Shown piece after piece: positions 28,696 to 38,766 of a DNA stretch of 64,000 bases. The notes beneath the pieces were generated by a model. That model worked only from the letters and a program-made list of their open reading frames with translations. It ran no database searches and was not told the origin of the DNA. A program made the translations under genes and the position numbers. Position 1 is the stretch's first letter. Every line of letters begins with the position of its first letter. Source of the stretch: Lentzea tibetensis (GTDB taxonomy: Bacteria; Actinomycetota; Actinomycetes; Mycobacteriales; Pseudonocardiaceae); the NCBI RefSeq assembly GCF_007845675.1, contig NZ_VOBR01000014.1:166401-230400 (forward strand). Direction: 5' to 3'.

Positions 28696-29115
28696 CTAGC
28701 GGCGGACGACACCCTGGAGCTGCGCACGCAGTTCCGGGGTGAGTTGTTGTCCGACTCTTTCCACCAGCAGCGTCATCTCGTAGGCCACGAGCCCGATGTC
28801 GCAGTTGGGGGCGGCCAGCACGGCAAGACACGAACCATCGCTGATCGACATCAGGAACAGGTAACCCCGCTCCATCTCGACGACCGTCTGGTTCACCGTG
28901 CCCGCCTCGAAGCAGCGCGCTGCGCCCGCTGTGAGGCTGACCAGTCCGGAAGCAACAGCGGAGAGCTGCTCTGCACGGTCCCTGGGCAGTCCCTGGGAAC
29001 CTGCGAGCAACAGCCCGTCCGCCGACACCACGACGCTGTGTGCCACTCCTGGCACGCGTCGCACGAAGTCGGTGATAAGCCAACCAAAGCTGCCTGGCTG
29101 CGCTGCGGTCGTCAC
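28696..29115 (-). CDS. cvnB: Roadblock/LC7 domain protein (CvnB-like)
   Basis: A 139-residue protein. [52 protein letters not shown] is the roadblock fold typical of conservon CvnB, a partner or regulator of the GTPase. It overlaps the end of the kinase gene by 4 bp (ATGA). Confidence 0.93.
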   Translation of the reverse strand: MTTAAQPGSFGWLITDFVRRVPGVAHSVVVSADGLLLAGSQGLPRDRAEQLSAVASGLVSLTAGAARCFEAGTVNQTVVEMERGYLFLMSISDGSCLAVLAAPNCDIGLVAYEMTLLVERVGQQLTPELRAQLQGVVRR

Positions 29116-32100
29116 TCCTGCTCCTCGTTCTGCCGGCTCGACTGGTCACCAGCGTATGCGTCAATCAGTGCGTGCCGGCCTCGCCGTACACCGTTCTGAA
29201 GGCTCGACATGCGCCCGCGCACCGCGTCAGCGGTACGAGGCGGCAACGGCGGCCGCTGGGTCTGCTGCTCCGCCGCTGAGGGCTTCGGCGCAGCGGAACC
29301 CGGCACGAGTTGGGCCTTCGGTGTCCGTTTCGGCAATCCCGCGGCCGTCTTCGACTCCGGAGCCTTGTTGAGCAGCTCCCGAGCCGCCTGCCAGCCCTCG
29401 TCGGCAGGCGATTGCCAAGCCGACTCAGAAGCAGTGTGCGCCACCGAGGTGTCCGTTGTCTCGTCGGCCACTGGTTCCGGCTCGACGGACGGCGTTTCCA
29501 CGACGGGCTCCTGCTCGGCAGGTTGCGGGGTTTCCTCGACCGCGGGCTCTGTCTGCTTGCGCGGCTTGCGCACCGGCAGTCCAGCGGACGAAGTGGTCGG
29601 AGCGACGGACGGCACCGGCTTGGGGCTCCGGGTCGGCAGCGCCTGCTCCTCGGTCTTCTGGGGTCGTGCTGCGCCGTTCTGCGCCGGAGCGGCTAACGGC
29701 GGCTCTGTTGTAGCGGGCTCCACCGTCTCGACGGGCGCCGGGGGTGCCTGAGGCGGCGCGGGCTCCGCGGGAGCCGGAGGCACCGCCTGAGCCGCGGAAG
29801 CCGGGGTCTCACTGCCAACGGCCTGGAACCACTGCGACAGCACGGCCTCGTAGATCGGAAGACGCTCGGTCGGCGCGTCCAAGTCGTGCTCGACCTCCTT
29901 GCGAGAGGCTTCGGACGTGCCGTTGCGCTGCGCGTGCTCCTGGTCGACGGGCACCCGCACCACACCGGTGTCCGCACCGTGCCCGCTGTCCGACTCCGCG
30001 GGCGGGATCGGCACGAACTGGGTCGTCTCGTAGCCCGGCTCGAAGGCCATGGCGCCTTCGTCCTCGTGACGGTCCTCGTAGGCCGTGAAGAGGGTGGGCT
30101 CACCGAAGGAGCCCTCCGGCTCCAGCGCGTCGAGCTGGTCCTGCCGCCACGTCAGCGACGGCTGGGAGACCTCGACCGGCGACTCGGCACCGAACACGGG
30201 CACCGAGGTGGCCCCGGCACCGGAGTGCTCGCTCTGCACGAAGCTGACCGGCAGATCCGGGCTGCTGAGGTTGAGGTGCGGGTTGCTGTGCTGCAGGTTC
30301 GGGCTGGACTCCTCGACCCGCGGCATCGCGCCGGTGAAGGCGCCTGCGATGCCGCTCGCCCGCTGGGCGGTGGCCGCGCTGAAGTCCTGCGTGGGCTCGG
30401 CGGGCGTCAGGTACGGCGCGGGGGCCGCACCCGGCGTCGCGACGAGCGTCTCGGGGACGATGACGAGCGCGGTGGTGCCGCCCTCGATGTCCTCGTTGCC
30501 GCGCAGCCGGACCTTGATGTCGTGCCGCTTCGCCAGCCGCGCGACCACGTACAGACCCATGCGGCGGGAGACGGCGACGTCCACGTCCGGCGGGTCCGCC
30601 AGCCGCTCGTTGGCGTCGATGATCTCCTGGTCGCCCATGCCGACGCCGCGGTCCTGGATCTCGATCGCGAGCTCGCCCTTGCGGGTGCGAGCGGTGCGCA
30701 CGGTGACCTTGGTGACCGGGTCGGAGAACGCGGTCGCGTTGTCCAGCAGCTCGGCGACGAGGTGCACGAGGTCGTTGACCGCGCGGCCCTGGACGGTGAG
30801 CTCCGGGGTCTGGCCGACCTGGACGCGGGCGTACTGCTCGACCTCGGACACCGCGGCGCCGAGGACCTCGGCGGCCGGGACGGGCCGCGTGAGGCGCCGC
30901 GAGAGGTCCGTGCCGGAGAGGACCAGCAGGTTCTCGGAGTTGCGCCGCATGCGGGTCGCGAGGTGGTCGAGCTCGAACAGCGAGGCCAGCTGGTCCGGGT
31001 CCTGCTCGTCCTGCTCCAGCCGGTCGATCAGGTTCAGCTGGCGCTCGACGAGCGCCTGGCTGCGGCGGGACAGGTTGACGAACATCGCGTTGACGTTGTC
31101 GCGCAGGAGGGCCTGCTGGGCGGCCAGTCGCACCGCTTCGCCGTGCACCGCGTCGAACGCGCGCGCCACCTGGCCGATCTCTTCGCGGGTGTGCACCGGC
31201 ACCGGTTCGACGGCGCTCTTGGCGGCGTCCTCCGGGTTCGGGTCCGCGAGGATCCGCTCGACCGCGTCCGGCAGACCGTGGTCGGCGACCTCGAGTGCCG
31301 TGCGGCGCAGCGTGCGCAGCGGGCTCAGGACGGAGCGGGCGACGAAGAACGCCATGATCAGCGCGAGGGCGAGTGCGGCGAGCACGATGGCGGACTCGCG
31401 GTACGCGGCCTCCCGTGCGTCGCCTGCCAGCTCGTCCGTGCGGGCCTGCAGCTTCTCGAGCAGCAGGTTCTCCACGTCGCGGGTCAGGTTGACGGTCAGC
31501 GTGGACGCGATGTCCCACTTCTCCGGCGTGAGGCCGGTGAAGTCCTGACCGGCGGCCTGCCGGTTGATCGCGGACTCCTGCATGTCGTTCGCGGTGTCGA
31601 CGATGAGGCCGGTGACGGTGTCGTCGTAGATCTTGGCCTGGTCGGCGGACGCGGACTTGCGGAAGTCGTTGCGCGCGGCCTCGAGCTCGGCGTCGGCGGC
31701 CTGGAGGGACCGCGACTGGCCGGGCGTGAAGGCCTTGCGCTGGAAGACGTCGAGGAGGATGCCGCGCTTGAGCGACTCCTGCTCCTTGATCCGGGCGATC
31801 GCGTTCGTCGACAGGTGCAGTCGCACGAGCTCCGGGTTGTTGATCTCGGAAATCGTCTGCTCACCCAGGTTGAGCAGCGATTCGATCGACTCCGAGTAGG
31901 TCCGCATGACGGCCTCGGACGGGTACTGCGTCTCGCGCACCGCGTTCCGGAGGCTGTTCAGCCGCTCCAGCTGGTCCGCCGCGAGGCGGAACCGCTCCAC
32001 GGCCTCTGGCCGCAGGTCGGAGCTCAGTTCGGTGATCTTGTTGTTGAACGCGACGCTCGTGTCGTTCACGCGCTTCAGCTGGCGCTCGAGCACGACCCGG

Positions 32101-32399
32101 TCGACCTTCTTGCCGGACGCGACGTGGCTGACGCTCAGGTCGCGCTCGCGCTGCAGCTGCTGCACCAGGTCGGCTACGGCGGTCTCCAGCCGGATCTGGT
32201 TCGCGAGCTGGTTGAAGTCGGTCGCGTTCCCCAGGTCCTCACGCACCCGAAGGCCACCGAGCGCGAGCGCGGCGATGGTCGGGATGAGCAGGACGGCGAA
32301 CAGCTTCGTCCGCAGACGCCAGTTCCGAAGCCGCCACCCCGCGGCACGCGCCGACTGCTGCTGCGAATCCGTCTTCGCGGTGACAGTTGTGTCGGTCAC
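29112..32399 (-). CDS. cvnA: Nitrate/nitrite-sensor-type histidine kinase-like protein (CvnA-like)
   Basis: About 1095 residues from GTG 32399. TM1 at ~34-50 ([17 protein letters not shown]); extracellular NIT (nitrate/nitrite-sensing) domain ~60-320; TM2 at ~333-355; HAMP ~355-430; coiled helices with a degenerate kinase core; HATPase ~545-660 with [11 protein letters not shown] (N box) and DRGVGMGD (G1). The last ~430 residues are Pro/Ala/Glu-rich and disordered. No clear phospho-acceptor His box is seen, as in other CvnA proteins. GTG 32468 is an alternative start. First gene of the conservon. Confidence 0.88.
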   Translation of the reverse strand: MTDTTVTAKTDSQQQSARAAGWRLRNWRLRTKLFAVLLIPTIAALALGGLRVREDLGNATDFNQLANQIRLETAVADLVQQLQRERDLSVSHVASGKKVDRVVLERQLKRVNDTSVAFNNKITELSSDLRPEAVERFRLAADQLERLNSLRNAVRETQYPSEAVMRTYSESIESLLNLGEQTISEINNPELVRLHLSTNAIARIKEQESLKRGILLDVFQRKAFTPGQSRSLQAADAELEAARNDFRKSASADQAKIYDDTVTGLIVDTANDMQESAINRQAAGQDFTGLTPEKWDIASTLTVNLTRDVENLLLEKLQARTDELAGDAREAAYRESAIVLAALALALIMAFFVARSVLSPLRTLRRTALEVADHGLPDAVERILADPNPEDAAKSAVEPVPVHTREEIGQVARAFDAVHGEAVRLAAQQALLRDNVNAMFVNLSRRSQALVERQLNLIDRLEQDEQDPDQLASLFELDHLATRMRRNSENLLVLSGTDLSRRLTRPVPAAEVLGAAVSEVEQYARVQVGQTPELTVQGRAVNDLVHLVAELLDNATAFSDPVTKVTVRTARTRKGELAIEIQDRGVGMGDQEIIDANERLADPPDVDVAVSRRMGLYVVARLAKRHDIKVRLRGNEDIEGGTTALVIVPETLVATPGAAPAPYLTPAEPTQDFSAATAQRASGIAGAFTGAMPRVEESSPNLQHSNPHLNLSSPDLPVSFVQSEHSGAGATSVPVFGAESPVEVSQPSLTWRQDQLDALEPEGSFGEPTLFTAYEDRHEDEGAMAFEPGYETTQFVPIPPAESDSGHGADTGVVRVPVDQEHAQRNGTSEASRKEVEHDLDAPTERLPIYEAVLSQWFQAVGSETPASAAQAVPPAPAEPAPPQAPPAPVETVEPATTEPPLAAPAQNGAARPQKTEEQALPTRSPKPVPSVAPTTSSAGLPVRKPRKQTEPAVEETPQPAEQEPVVETPSVEPEPVADETTDTSVAHTASESAWQSPADEGWQAARELLNKAPESKTAAGLPKRTPKAQLVPGSAAPKPSAAEQQTQRPPLPPRTADAVRGRMSSLQNGVRRGRHALIDAYAGDQSSRQNEEQE

Positions 32400-32883
32400 T
32401 TGTTCGTCACCCAGCGCAGCCAGTCCGTCACCCGATTCGGGCCTTTCGGAGCGTGGCGACTTCCCCACGCCAAACTGGCTGGGACCTCTCTCACGTCGGG
32501 CCACTCTGGGCTTCCTCTTCCAGCAGCAGTGTCCCGGTCTCTCCCCAGGACCGAGCATGGACTCGTCAAACGGGCCGAATTGCAGCACAGAGGCGGTTGC
32601 GCCGGTCAGGCGCCCCACCCCCGAGCAGAGGCACGGTGGTCCGCATCGACCTGTGCCACCCGGCTGGGGAGCGTAACGGCCACCCCCTCCTCGGGGGAAG
32701 TCTCCAGAAGCACTCACCGTATCGAGACGGGGTGTCCTTTCATACGTTCAGGTGGTTAACATCCCCGGTCGTCGGCATGCCTCATACCTGTCCGAAGTCC
32801 CTGTTGGGCCCTGGAGAGTATGGCTTGTGGCGACACTCACTGATCAACTCGACACTACTCGAGGCCAACCGGCGAGAGGTGCC
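32400..32883. promoter_or_regulatory. Divergent promoter region of conservon and binding-protein gene
   Basis: About 480 bp between two divergent genes. The kinase frame is open to 32717, but its residues there are low-complexity and unlike the family. No conserved operator or terminator was seen. Confidence 0.5.
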
Positions 32884-33864
32884 ATGGCTACCCGAGCCAA
32901 TGCTCTGCGACTCACCGCAGTGCTCATCACGTGTGCCCTGACCGCGGGCTGCGGCCTGTTCGACAGCTCGTCGGACAACGTCGCGGCCGATGTCGAACGC
33001 ACCAACCTGCGGATCGGCGTCCTGCCCGTGGTCGACGTCGCACCGCTGCGGATCGCGCTGACCGAGAAGCTGTTCGAGAAGGCCGGTTTGCAGGTCACGC
33101 TTGTTCCGCAGTCCAACGAAGCCGACAGCATCAAGCAGCTCGACACCCAGCTCGACCTGACGTGGGCCACGCACGTGAGCCTCTTCCGCGCGGTCGCCGA
33201 GGGAACCGAGCTGCAGCTGCAGGGCGAGGCGTACCAGGCGGGTCCGAACTCGATGGCGCTGGTCACTTCGGCCGCGTCCGACTACGACGACCCCGCCAAG
33301 AAGCCGGCGCCCACGATCGCGGTGAACAACGAGACCGACATCGGCGCGCTGACCACCAGGGCGGTGCTCGACACCGCGGGCGTGGAGAAGCAGCGGATCA
33401 AGTTCAAGACCATGCCGTTCGGCGAGATGGAACAGGCGCTGACCTCAGGAACGGTCGACGCCGCGTTCATGATCGAACCGTTCATCACGAAGGCGCAGCG
33501 AAAAATCGGCGCGAAGATCGTGACCGACACGGCGCGCGGCCCGACACTGGACTTCCCGATGTCCGGTTACGCGTCGTCGAAGAAGTTCGCCGACCAGAAC
33601 CCGAAGACGCTCAAGCTCTTCAGGGACGTGCTGCGCCAGGCGCAGCAGGCGGCCGCGAACAACAAGCTCGGCGTGCAGGACTCGTTGACCGGCTACGCCG
33701 ACGTCGACCAGCCGACCGCCGCGCTCGTGTCCGTGGGCGTCTTCCCGCTGGGTCTGAACCCGATCCGGCTTCAGCGGGTGGCGGACATGATGGACACCGA
33801 GGACGTCCTCTCCGGTCGTCTCGACGTCCAGCAACTGCTGCCACCAGGCACGAACAACAGTTAG
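32884..33864 (+). CDS. ABC-type substrate-binding lipoprotein (nitrate/taurine-type fold)
   Basis: A 326-residue protein with a signal sequence and lipobox LTAGC (Cys23). The mature part has the NMT1/SsuA-like pattern: LRIGVLPVVDVAPLRIALTEKLFEKAGLQVTLV, DLTWATHVSLFRAVAEG, and IEPFITKAQ. Such proteins deliver nitrate, sulfonates or thiamine precursors to an ABC permease; no permease or ATPase lies next to it. Being divergent from a NIT-domain kinase suggests it feeds sensing rather than transport, an inference. GAGAGGTG precedes ATG 32884. Confidence 0.82.
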   Translation: MATRANALRLTAVLITCALTAGCGLFDSSSDNVAADVERTNLRIGVLPVVDVAPLRIALTEKLFEKAGLQVTLVPQSNEADSIKQLDTQLDLTWATHVSLFRAVAEGTELQLQGEAYQAGPNSMALVTSAASDYDDPAKKPAPTIAVNNETDIGALTTRAVLDTAGVEKQRIKFKTMPFGEMEQALTSGTVDAAFMIEPFITKAQRKIGAKIVTDTARGPTLDFPMSGYASSKKFADQNPKTLKLFRDVLRQAQQAAANNKLGVQDSLTGYADVDQPTAALVSVGVFPLGLNPIRLQRVADMMDTEDVLSGRLDVQQLLPPGTNNS

Positions 33865-33878
33865 CCAGGCAGTGCGAA

Positions 33879-33908
33879 AAGGCCTCCCCGGAATCCCGGG
33901 GAGGCCTT
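33879..33908. terminator. Bidirectional hairpin terminator
   Basis: AAGGCCTCCCCGG (33879-33891) with CCGGGGAGGCCTT (33896-33908): 13-bp perfect stem, 4-nt loop, between two convergent genes. Confidence 0.88.
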
Positions 33909-33924
33909 CAGCATGCTCGGATGA

Positions 33925-34704
33925 TCAGGGCTTGGCGCGGCAGATCGTCGTCGCGGGCTGGCTGTACGTGGTGTACCGCTCGCCTTCCTCGCACGCCGAC
34001 TTGTCGACCGCGTTGGCCACCTTGGTGACCTTGTAGGTCGCGGTGGAACTGCAGGTCACCTTGGTCGTCTTGCCCGCGATGAACGAGCCCTCTTCCTTGA
34101 AGCAGTCGCCTTCCTTGGCGTTCAGCATCAGGCAGAGCTTGTAGCCGTTGCTGCGCCTGCCGCTGCTGCGGAACTCGGCGTAGTCGCCGTCCGGGCACGC
34201 GTCGGTGCTGCTGTCGAGGTTCACCGCGACCTTGAACGCGGCCTCCGGCGAGTTGCAGTCGATCTTGTCGACGTCCGCGTTGCTCACCGACGCCGAGTTG
34301 ACCTTGATGCAGTCACCGGCCTTCGCCGAACCGGGGCCGGTGCCCCAGTTCATGACCGCGACGACGCCGATTCCGATCACGATGACCAGCAGCAGACCGC
34401 AGCCGAGGAACTTCGCCGGGCCCGCCTTCTTCGCGGGCGGGGCGGGCATCGGGGCGGCGCCGAACGGCTGGCCCATCGGCGGCGGACCGGGCGGCATGCC
34501 CGGCATTCCCGGCTGACCGGGCATCCCAGGCTGTCCGGGCATCCCAGGCTGACCCGGCATGCCGGGCTGACCGGGCATTCCCGGCTGACCGGGCGCGCCG
34601 GGGAAACCCTGCGGCGGCGTGCCGTACGGCGGCGGCGGGGGCTGGTATCCCGGCGGCGGAGGCCCGTACGGTCCAGGCTGCTGCGGGTAGTTGGGAGGCG
34701 TCAC
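33925..34704 (-). CDS. LppU-like membrane protein with collagen-like N-terminus
   Basis: A 259-residue protein from GTG 34704. N-terminal ~95 residues are cytoplasmic Pro/Gly-rich, including five GQPGMP repeats (residues ~39-68). One TM helix (~98-118) follows, then an extracellular domain with conserved Cys: KAGDCIKV, DCNSPEA, ACPDGDY, LCLML, EGDCF, VTCSS and a final ICRAKP. This pattern recurs in the next three genes. Similar to LppU/SCO3897-type proteins of unknown function. Confidence 0.72.
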   Translation of the reverse strand: MTPPNYPQQPGPYGPPPPGYQPPPPPYGTPPQGFPGAPGQPGMPGQPGMPGQPGMPGQPGMPGQPGMPGMPPGPPPMGQPFGAAPMPAPPAKKAGPAKFLGCGLLLVIVIGIGVVAVMNWGTGPGSAKAGDCIKVNSASVSNADVDKIDCNSPEAAFKVAVNLDSSTDACPDGDYAEFRSSGRRSNGYKLCLMLNAKEGDCFKEEGSFIAGKTTKVTCSSTATYKVTKVANAVDKSACEEGERYTTYSQPATTICRAKP

Positions 34705-34830
34705 TTGCTGCGGTTTCCTCTCGCTTCGCGCGGGCGCGCAGACGCTAGCCCGTCACGAGACCGGCCGCTCGCCACTTGACCAAATAGAAACCGGAGCCGC
34801 GGCGGCGACTCCGGTTCCGGTACAACGGTG

Positions 34831-35367
34831 TTACTGCTGCGGGACGACGCAGTAGGTGAGCTTCGGCTCGGTGAACGAGAAGGCGTTCGCCTCACCGCAG
34901 TCGGCCGCGGGGTCGTCCTTCACGACCTTGGTCACCTTCATGACGGCGGGCGTGCCGCAGTCGACCTTCGGGTAACCGGCTTCATCCTTGAAGCAGCTGC
35001 CCTCGACGTACTTCGGGACCAGGCACAGCTTGGTGTCCGGGCCGCGGCGCTGCTGCTGGGTGAACTCACGCGTGAAGTCGCCGCCACAGGACGCGCTGGT
35101 GGTGGTCAGCACCTTGCCGACGATGACGTTCGCCTCGGCCGAGTCGCACGGCACGGTCTTGTAGTCGGCCGACGTCTCGGTGCCCGTGGCCGAGGCGCAG
35201 TCGCCCGGCTTGGCCTGCGCGACGTCGCTGGTGAAGTAGTTGATGCCGTAGAACGCGACGCCGGCGACCACCAGGCCGACGACGTACATCAGGATGCGCT
35301 TGCCGACGCTCTGCTTCTTCGGCTCCTGCACGGGCTCGCTGGCAGGCGCGACGGACTCAGTGCTCAA
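34831..35367 (-). CDS. LppU-like single-pass membrane protein, paralogue 2
   Basis: 178 residues from TTG 35367, chosen because GGAAAG lies just upstream and it gives MSTES, as in paralogue 4 (TTG 35379 is an alternative). TM at ~26-46. The external domain has KPGDCAS, PCDSAEA, LCLVPKYVEGSCF, VDCGTP, VKVTKVV-like and a final YCVVPQQ. Cys spacing is nearly that of paralogue 3. Confidence 0.7.
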   Translation of the reverse strand: MSTESVAPASEPVQEPKKQSVGKRILMYVVGLVVAGVAFYGINYFTSDVAQAKPGDCASATGTETSADYKTVPCDSAEANVIVGKVLTTTSASCGGDFTREFTQQQRRGPDTKLCLVPKYVEGSCFKDEAGYPKVDCGTPAVMKVTKVVKDDPAADCGEANAFSFTEPKLTYCVVPQQ

Positions 35368-35473
35368 TGGACTTTCCAATGCTTCCGTGGATTCCCCAGA
35401 TGTCCCCCGACACGGGCGACAGGAAAGTAGTCAGACGGAAGCTCGGACCGCACCCGGTTTACCAAACCGTGTT

Positions 35474-35956
35474 CTAACGGCCGTCCCCGCGTTCGAGGCA
35501 GAACGTGACAGCGGGTTCAGGGAAGGTCGCCGAGCGTGCCTTTCCGCAGGCAGCGGGGTCGCTCTTGCCGGTGACGACCTTGGTGACGCGCACCGCGTTC
35601 GGGGTGCCGCAGGTCACCTTCGCGATGCCGGACTCGGGGTTCTGGCCGTAGCAGTTGCCCTCGGCGAAGTTCGGCATGAGGCAGAACGTGGCGTTGCCGG
35701 TGAAGGTCGAGTACGGGGTGCCGCCGGTCGGGCAGGCCCGGTCCTCCCTCGGCAGGACCTTGGCGATCTTCACGTTGGCCTCGTCGGAGGCGCAGGCCGC
35801 CGCCCGGTACTCGGGGCTGTCCTCGACGCCGGTGATGCGCGCGCAGTCGCCGGCTTTCGCCTGGTCCGACGCACTGCCCTGCAGCTGGGACAGCACGAAG
35901 CCGCTCACCAGCACGAGCAGGAAGACAGCGGCGACACCCAGGCCGATCTTCTTCAT
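35474..35956 (-). CDS. LppU-like single-pass membrane protein, paralogue 3
   Basis: 160 residues from ATG 35956. N-terminal TM directly after a short basic start (MKKIGLGVAAVFLLVLVSGFVLS), then KAGDCARI, ACASDEANVKIAKVL, ACPTGGTPY, FCLMPNFAEGNCY, VTCGTPNAVRVTKVV and a final FCLERG. The shortest of the four; no cytoplasmic tail. Confidence 0.72.
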   Translation of the reverse strand: MKKIGLGVAAVFLLVLVSGFVLSQLQGSASDQAKAGDCARITGVEDSPEYRAAACASDEANVKIAKVLPREDRACPTGGTPYSTFTGNATFCLMPNFAEGNCYGQNPESGIAKVTCGTPNAVRVTKVVTGKSDPAACGKARSATFPEPAVTFCLERGDGR

Positions 35957-36005
35957 GGCCTGGGTATCGGCGCCGTCGTCAGATCAACTGACCCGATTCA
36001 CCGGA

Positions 36006-36635
36006 TCAGGGGGTGTCGCCGGTGCCCAGGCAGTAGACGACCTGCGGCTCGCTGAACTGCATGTCCGAGCTCTCACCAGGGCACTCGATCTTCTCGGGCT
36101 TGCCCTCGATGCGCTTGACCACCTTCACGACCGCCTCACCGGTGCAGCCGCCCTTCTTGAACAGGCCTTCGTCGTTGGGCACGTAGCACTTGCCCTCCTC
36201 GAAGTTCGGCATCAGGCACAGCTGCTTGGAGTCCCACGGGGCCGTCTCGTAGAGGCCCTCCTCCGGGCAGACCTCCTGGTCGGAGGCGAGGATCTTCGCG
36301 ACCTTGTACGCCCCGTCGTCGCTCCCGCACGACTGGGACGTCGGCTCCGTCTTGCCGTCTTCGGTCAGCTTGACGCTGGCGCAGTCGCCCACGGCCCAGC
36401 CGGAGGCGCTCCTGGTCAGCAGCCAGATGCCGCCACCGACCAGCACGACCGCCAGCAGACCGACGACCGCGAACTTCACCCAGTTCTTGTTCGCCGGAGT
36501 CTCGTCGTCGTCCAGGTCATCGGAGGACTCGTCTTCGGAGGTCTCCTCCTCGGAGGACTCCTCTTCGGGGGTCTCCTCCGCGGAGGGCTCCTCGGACTCC
36601 ACTGGCTCGACGGACTCGTTCGACTCGGTGCTCAT
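36006..36635 (-). CDS. LppU-like single-pass membrane protein, paralogue 4
   Basis: 209 residues from ATG 36635. The cytoplasmic N-terminus (residues 1-50) is strongly acidic (SEEPSAEETPEEESSEEE). TM at ~53-72. External domain: VGDCASV, SCGSDDGAYKVAKIL, VCPEEGLYE, LCLMPNFEEGKCYVP, GCTGEAVVKVVKRI and a final YCLGTG. It is divergent from the XPB gene (56 bp between start codons). Confidence 0.72.
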   Translation of the reverse strand: MSTESNESVEPVESEEPSAEETPEEESSEEETSEDESSDDLDDDETPANKNWVKFAVVGLLAVVLVGGGIWLLTRSASGWAVGDCASVKLTEDGKTEPTSQSCGSDDGAYKVAKILASDQEVCPEEGLYETAPWDSKQLCLMPNFEEGKCYVPNDEGLFKKGGCTGEAVVKVVKRIEGKPEKIECPGESSDMQFSEPQVVYCLGTGDTP

Positions 36636-36691
36636 GCGCGGGAAGGTACGGGAAGGGATGTGATTTGTGCGTTGTTGAGAGACTGGTGACC

Positions 36692-38332
36692 GTGACCGAT
36701 GGCCCCTTGATCGTCCAGTCGGACAAGACCCTGCTGCTGGAGGTGGACCACCCGCAGGCGGACGAGGCTCGTACCGCGATCGCCCCGTTCGCCGAGCTCG
36801 AACGCGCACCCGAGCACGTGCACACGTACCGGGTGACGCCGCTCGCGCTGTGGAACGCCCGAGCAGCCGGACACGACGCCGAGCAGGTGGTCGACGCGCT
36901 GGTCCGCTTCTCGCGCTACCCCGTGCCGCAGCCCCTGCTGGTCGACGTGGTGGACACGATGAGCCGGTTCGGCAGGCTCGTGCTCCACAACAGCCCCGTG
37001 CACGGGCTGGTGCTCACCTCGCTCGACCGAGCCGTGCTCGAGGAGGTGATGCGCCACAAGAAGATCGCCCCGATGTTCGGCGCCCGGATCGACGACGACA
37101 CGGTCGTCGTGCACCCGAGCGAGCGCGGCAGGCTCAAGCAGCTGCTGCTCAAGATCGGCTGGCCCGCCGAGGACGAGGCCGGGTACGTCGACGGCGAGGC
37201 CCACGCGATCGCGCTCGACGAGAACGGCTGGAAGCTCCGCGACTACCAGCGGCTCGCCGCCCAGGCGTTCTGGGCGGGCGGCTCCGGGGTCGTCGTGCTC
37301 CCCTGCGGCGCCGGGAAGACGCTGGTCGGCGCGGCCGCGATGGCCGAGGCGCAGGCGACGACGCTGATCCTGGTCACGAACACCGTGGCGGGCCGTCAGT
37401 GGAAGCGCGAGCTGGTGGCGCGCACCTCGCTCACCGAGGACGAGATCGGCGAGTACTCGGGTGAGCGCAAGGAGATCCGCCCGGTCACCATCGCGACCTA
37501 CCAGGTGATCACCCGCAAGTCGAAGGGCGAGTACAAGCACCTGGAGCTGTTCGACTCGCGCGACTGGGGCCTGATCGTCTACGACGAGGTCCACCTGCTG
37601 CCCGCGCCGGTGTTCCGGATGACCGCCGACCTGCAGTCGCGCCGCAGGCTCGGGCTGACCGCGACGCTGGTGCGCGAGGACGGCCAGGAGGGCGACGTCT
37701 TCTCGCTGATCGGGCCGAAGCGGTACGACGTGCCGTGGCGCGACATCGAGGCGCAGGGCTGGATCGCGCCCGCCGAGTGCACCGAGGTCCGGGTGACGCT
37801 GACGGACAACGAGCGCCTGAACTACGCGACGGCCGAGCCGGAGGACCGCTACAAGCTGTGCTCGACCGCGGCCACGAAGATCCCGGTGGTCAAGCGGATC
37901 CTCGACCGGCACCCGGACGAGCCGACGCTGGTGATCGGCGCGTACCTGGACCAGCTCGACGAACTGGGTGAGGCGCTGAACGCGCCGGTGATCCAGGGTT
38001 CGACGAAGAACAAGGAGCGCGAGCAGCTGTTCGACGCCTTCCGGCGCGGCGAGCAGCGCGTGTTGGTGGTATCCAAGGTCGCGAACTTCTCGATCGACCT
38101 GCCGGAGGCGTCGGTGGCCGTACAGGTGTCGGGCACGTTCGGTTCGCGCCAGGAGGAGGCGCAGCGGCTGGGCAGGCTGTTGCGACCCAAGGGCGACGGC
38201 CGGCAGGCCCACTTCTACTCGGTCGTCTCGCGCGACACCCTCGACACCGACTACGCGGCGCACCGGCAGCGGTTCCTCGCCGAGCAGGGCTACGCGTACA
38301 AGATCGTCGACGCGGACGACCTGGTCGGATGA
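36692..38332 (+). CDS. DNA repair helicase XPB
   Basis: A 546-residue SF2 helicase. N-terminal XPB-like damage-recognition region (residues ~5-160), then LRDYQRLAAQAFW, Walker A PCGAGKT, DEVH (298-301), motif III GLTATL (Thr-Ala-Thr), and C-terminal motif VI QEEAQRLGRLLRPK. RED-like loop VREDGQ follows GLTATL, a mark of XPB. Size agrees with M. tuberculosis XPB (542, as I recall). GTG 36692 gives the usual start VTDGPLIVQSD. Unwinds DNA 3' to 5' in repair. Confidence 0.94.
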   Translation: MTDGPLIVQSDKTLLLEVDHPQADEARTAIAPFAELERAPEHVHTYRVTPLALWNARAAGHDAEQVVDALVRFSRYPVPQPLLVDVVDTMSRFGRLVLHNSPVHGLVLTSLDRAVLEEVMRHKKIAPMFGARIDDDTVVVHPSERGRLKQLLLKIGWPAEDEAGYVDGEAHAIALDENGWKLRDYQRLAAQAFWAGGSGVVVLPCGAGKTLVGAAAMAEAQATTLILVTNTVAGRQWKRELVARTSLTEDEIGEYSGERKEIRPVTIATYQVITRKSKGEYKHLELFDSRDWGLIVYDEVHLLPAPVFRMTADLQSRRRLGLTATLVREDGQEGDVFSLIGPKRYDVPWRDIEAQGWIAPAECTEVRVTLTDNERLNYATAEPEDRYKLCSTAATKIPVVKRILDRHPDEPTLVIGAYLDQLDELGEALNAPVIQGSTKNKEREQLFDAFRRGEQRVLVVSKVANFSIDLPEASVAVQVSGTFGSRQEEAQRLGRLLRPKGDGRQAHFYSVVSRDTLDTDYAAHRQRFLAEQGYAYKIVDADDLVG

Positions 38333-38766
38333 CGTTCTGGTGGATGTGGAACCCGTCGGCGCCGCGTCCGGCGGGCCGGCGGTTCTTCCGCCCCTCCGAG
38401 GCGTCGCTGGCGGCGTCCGCGCCCCCTGAACAGGTGGTGCGGAGCAGCGACTTCACGTGTCCAGCCCAGCTCCGCAGGGCCACGTCGATCCGCGCGGACT
38501 TCCTGACCGTCTCGGGTGACCCGGCGCAGCTCGCGATCGTCGAACGCCGCCTGTGGACGTTGCTCGTCGCGCTGCGCCGGTCGCTGCCCATCCGCGACGC
38601 GCTGACCGCGGCGGGCAACCGTCCCGGCCGTGCGGCGCTCGTGGCCGAGCCGTCGCGCGAGCTGATGGAGCTGGACCGCCGGCTCGACCGGTTCGGCGAC
38701 GCGCTGCACGTGCTCGCCACGTCGCCGTCGCCCGAGCAGCTGCGGCACACCGCGGCGCTGGACTGA
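38329..38766 (+). CDS. Unknown protein translationally coupled to XPB
   Basis: 145 residues; ATG overlaps the XPB stop (ATGA). MTFWWMWNPS start, an Arg/Ala-rich helical body with RRLWTLLVALRRSLPIRDALTAAGN and LMELDRRLDRFGDALHVLA. No domain recognised. Overlap suggests a partner of the helicase. The last 14 bp including the stop are duplicated in tandem just after the gene. Confidence 0.65.
   Translation: MTFWWMWNPSAPRPAGRRFFRPSEASLAASAPPEQVVRSSDFTCPAQLRRATSIRADFLTVSGDPAQLAIVERRLWTLLVALRRSLPIRDALTAAGNRPGRAALVAEPSRELMELDRRLDRFGDALHVLATSPSPEQLRHTAALD

Noticed and set aside
32400-32717. N-terminal extension of the conservon kinase
   Set aside because: Residues are low-complexity and Cys/Gly/Arg-rich, unlike the family; the conserved part begins after GTG 32399.
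29886-32759. 957-codon open frame on the plus strand
   Set aside because: Antisense to the conservon kinase, whose domains are unmistakable; the plus-strand translation has no recognisable motif.
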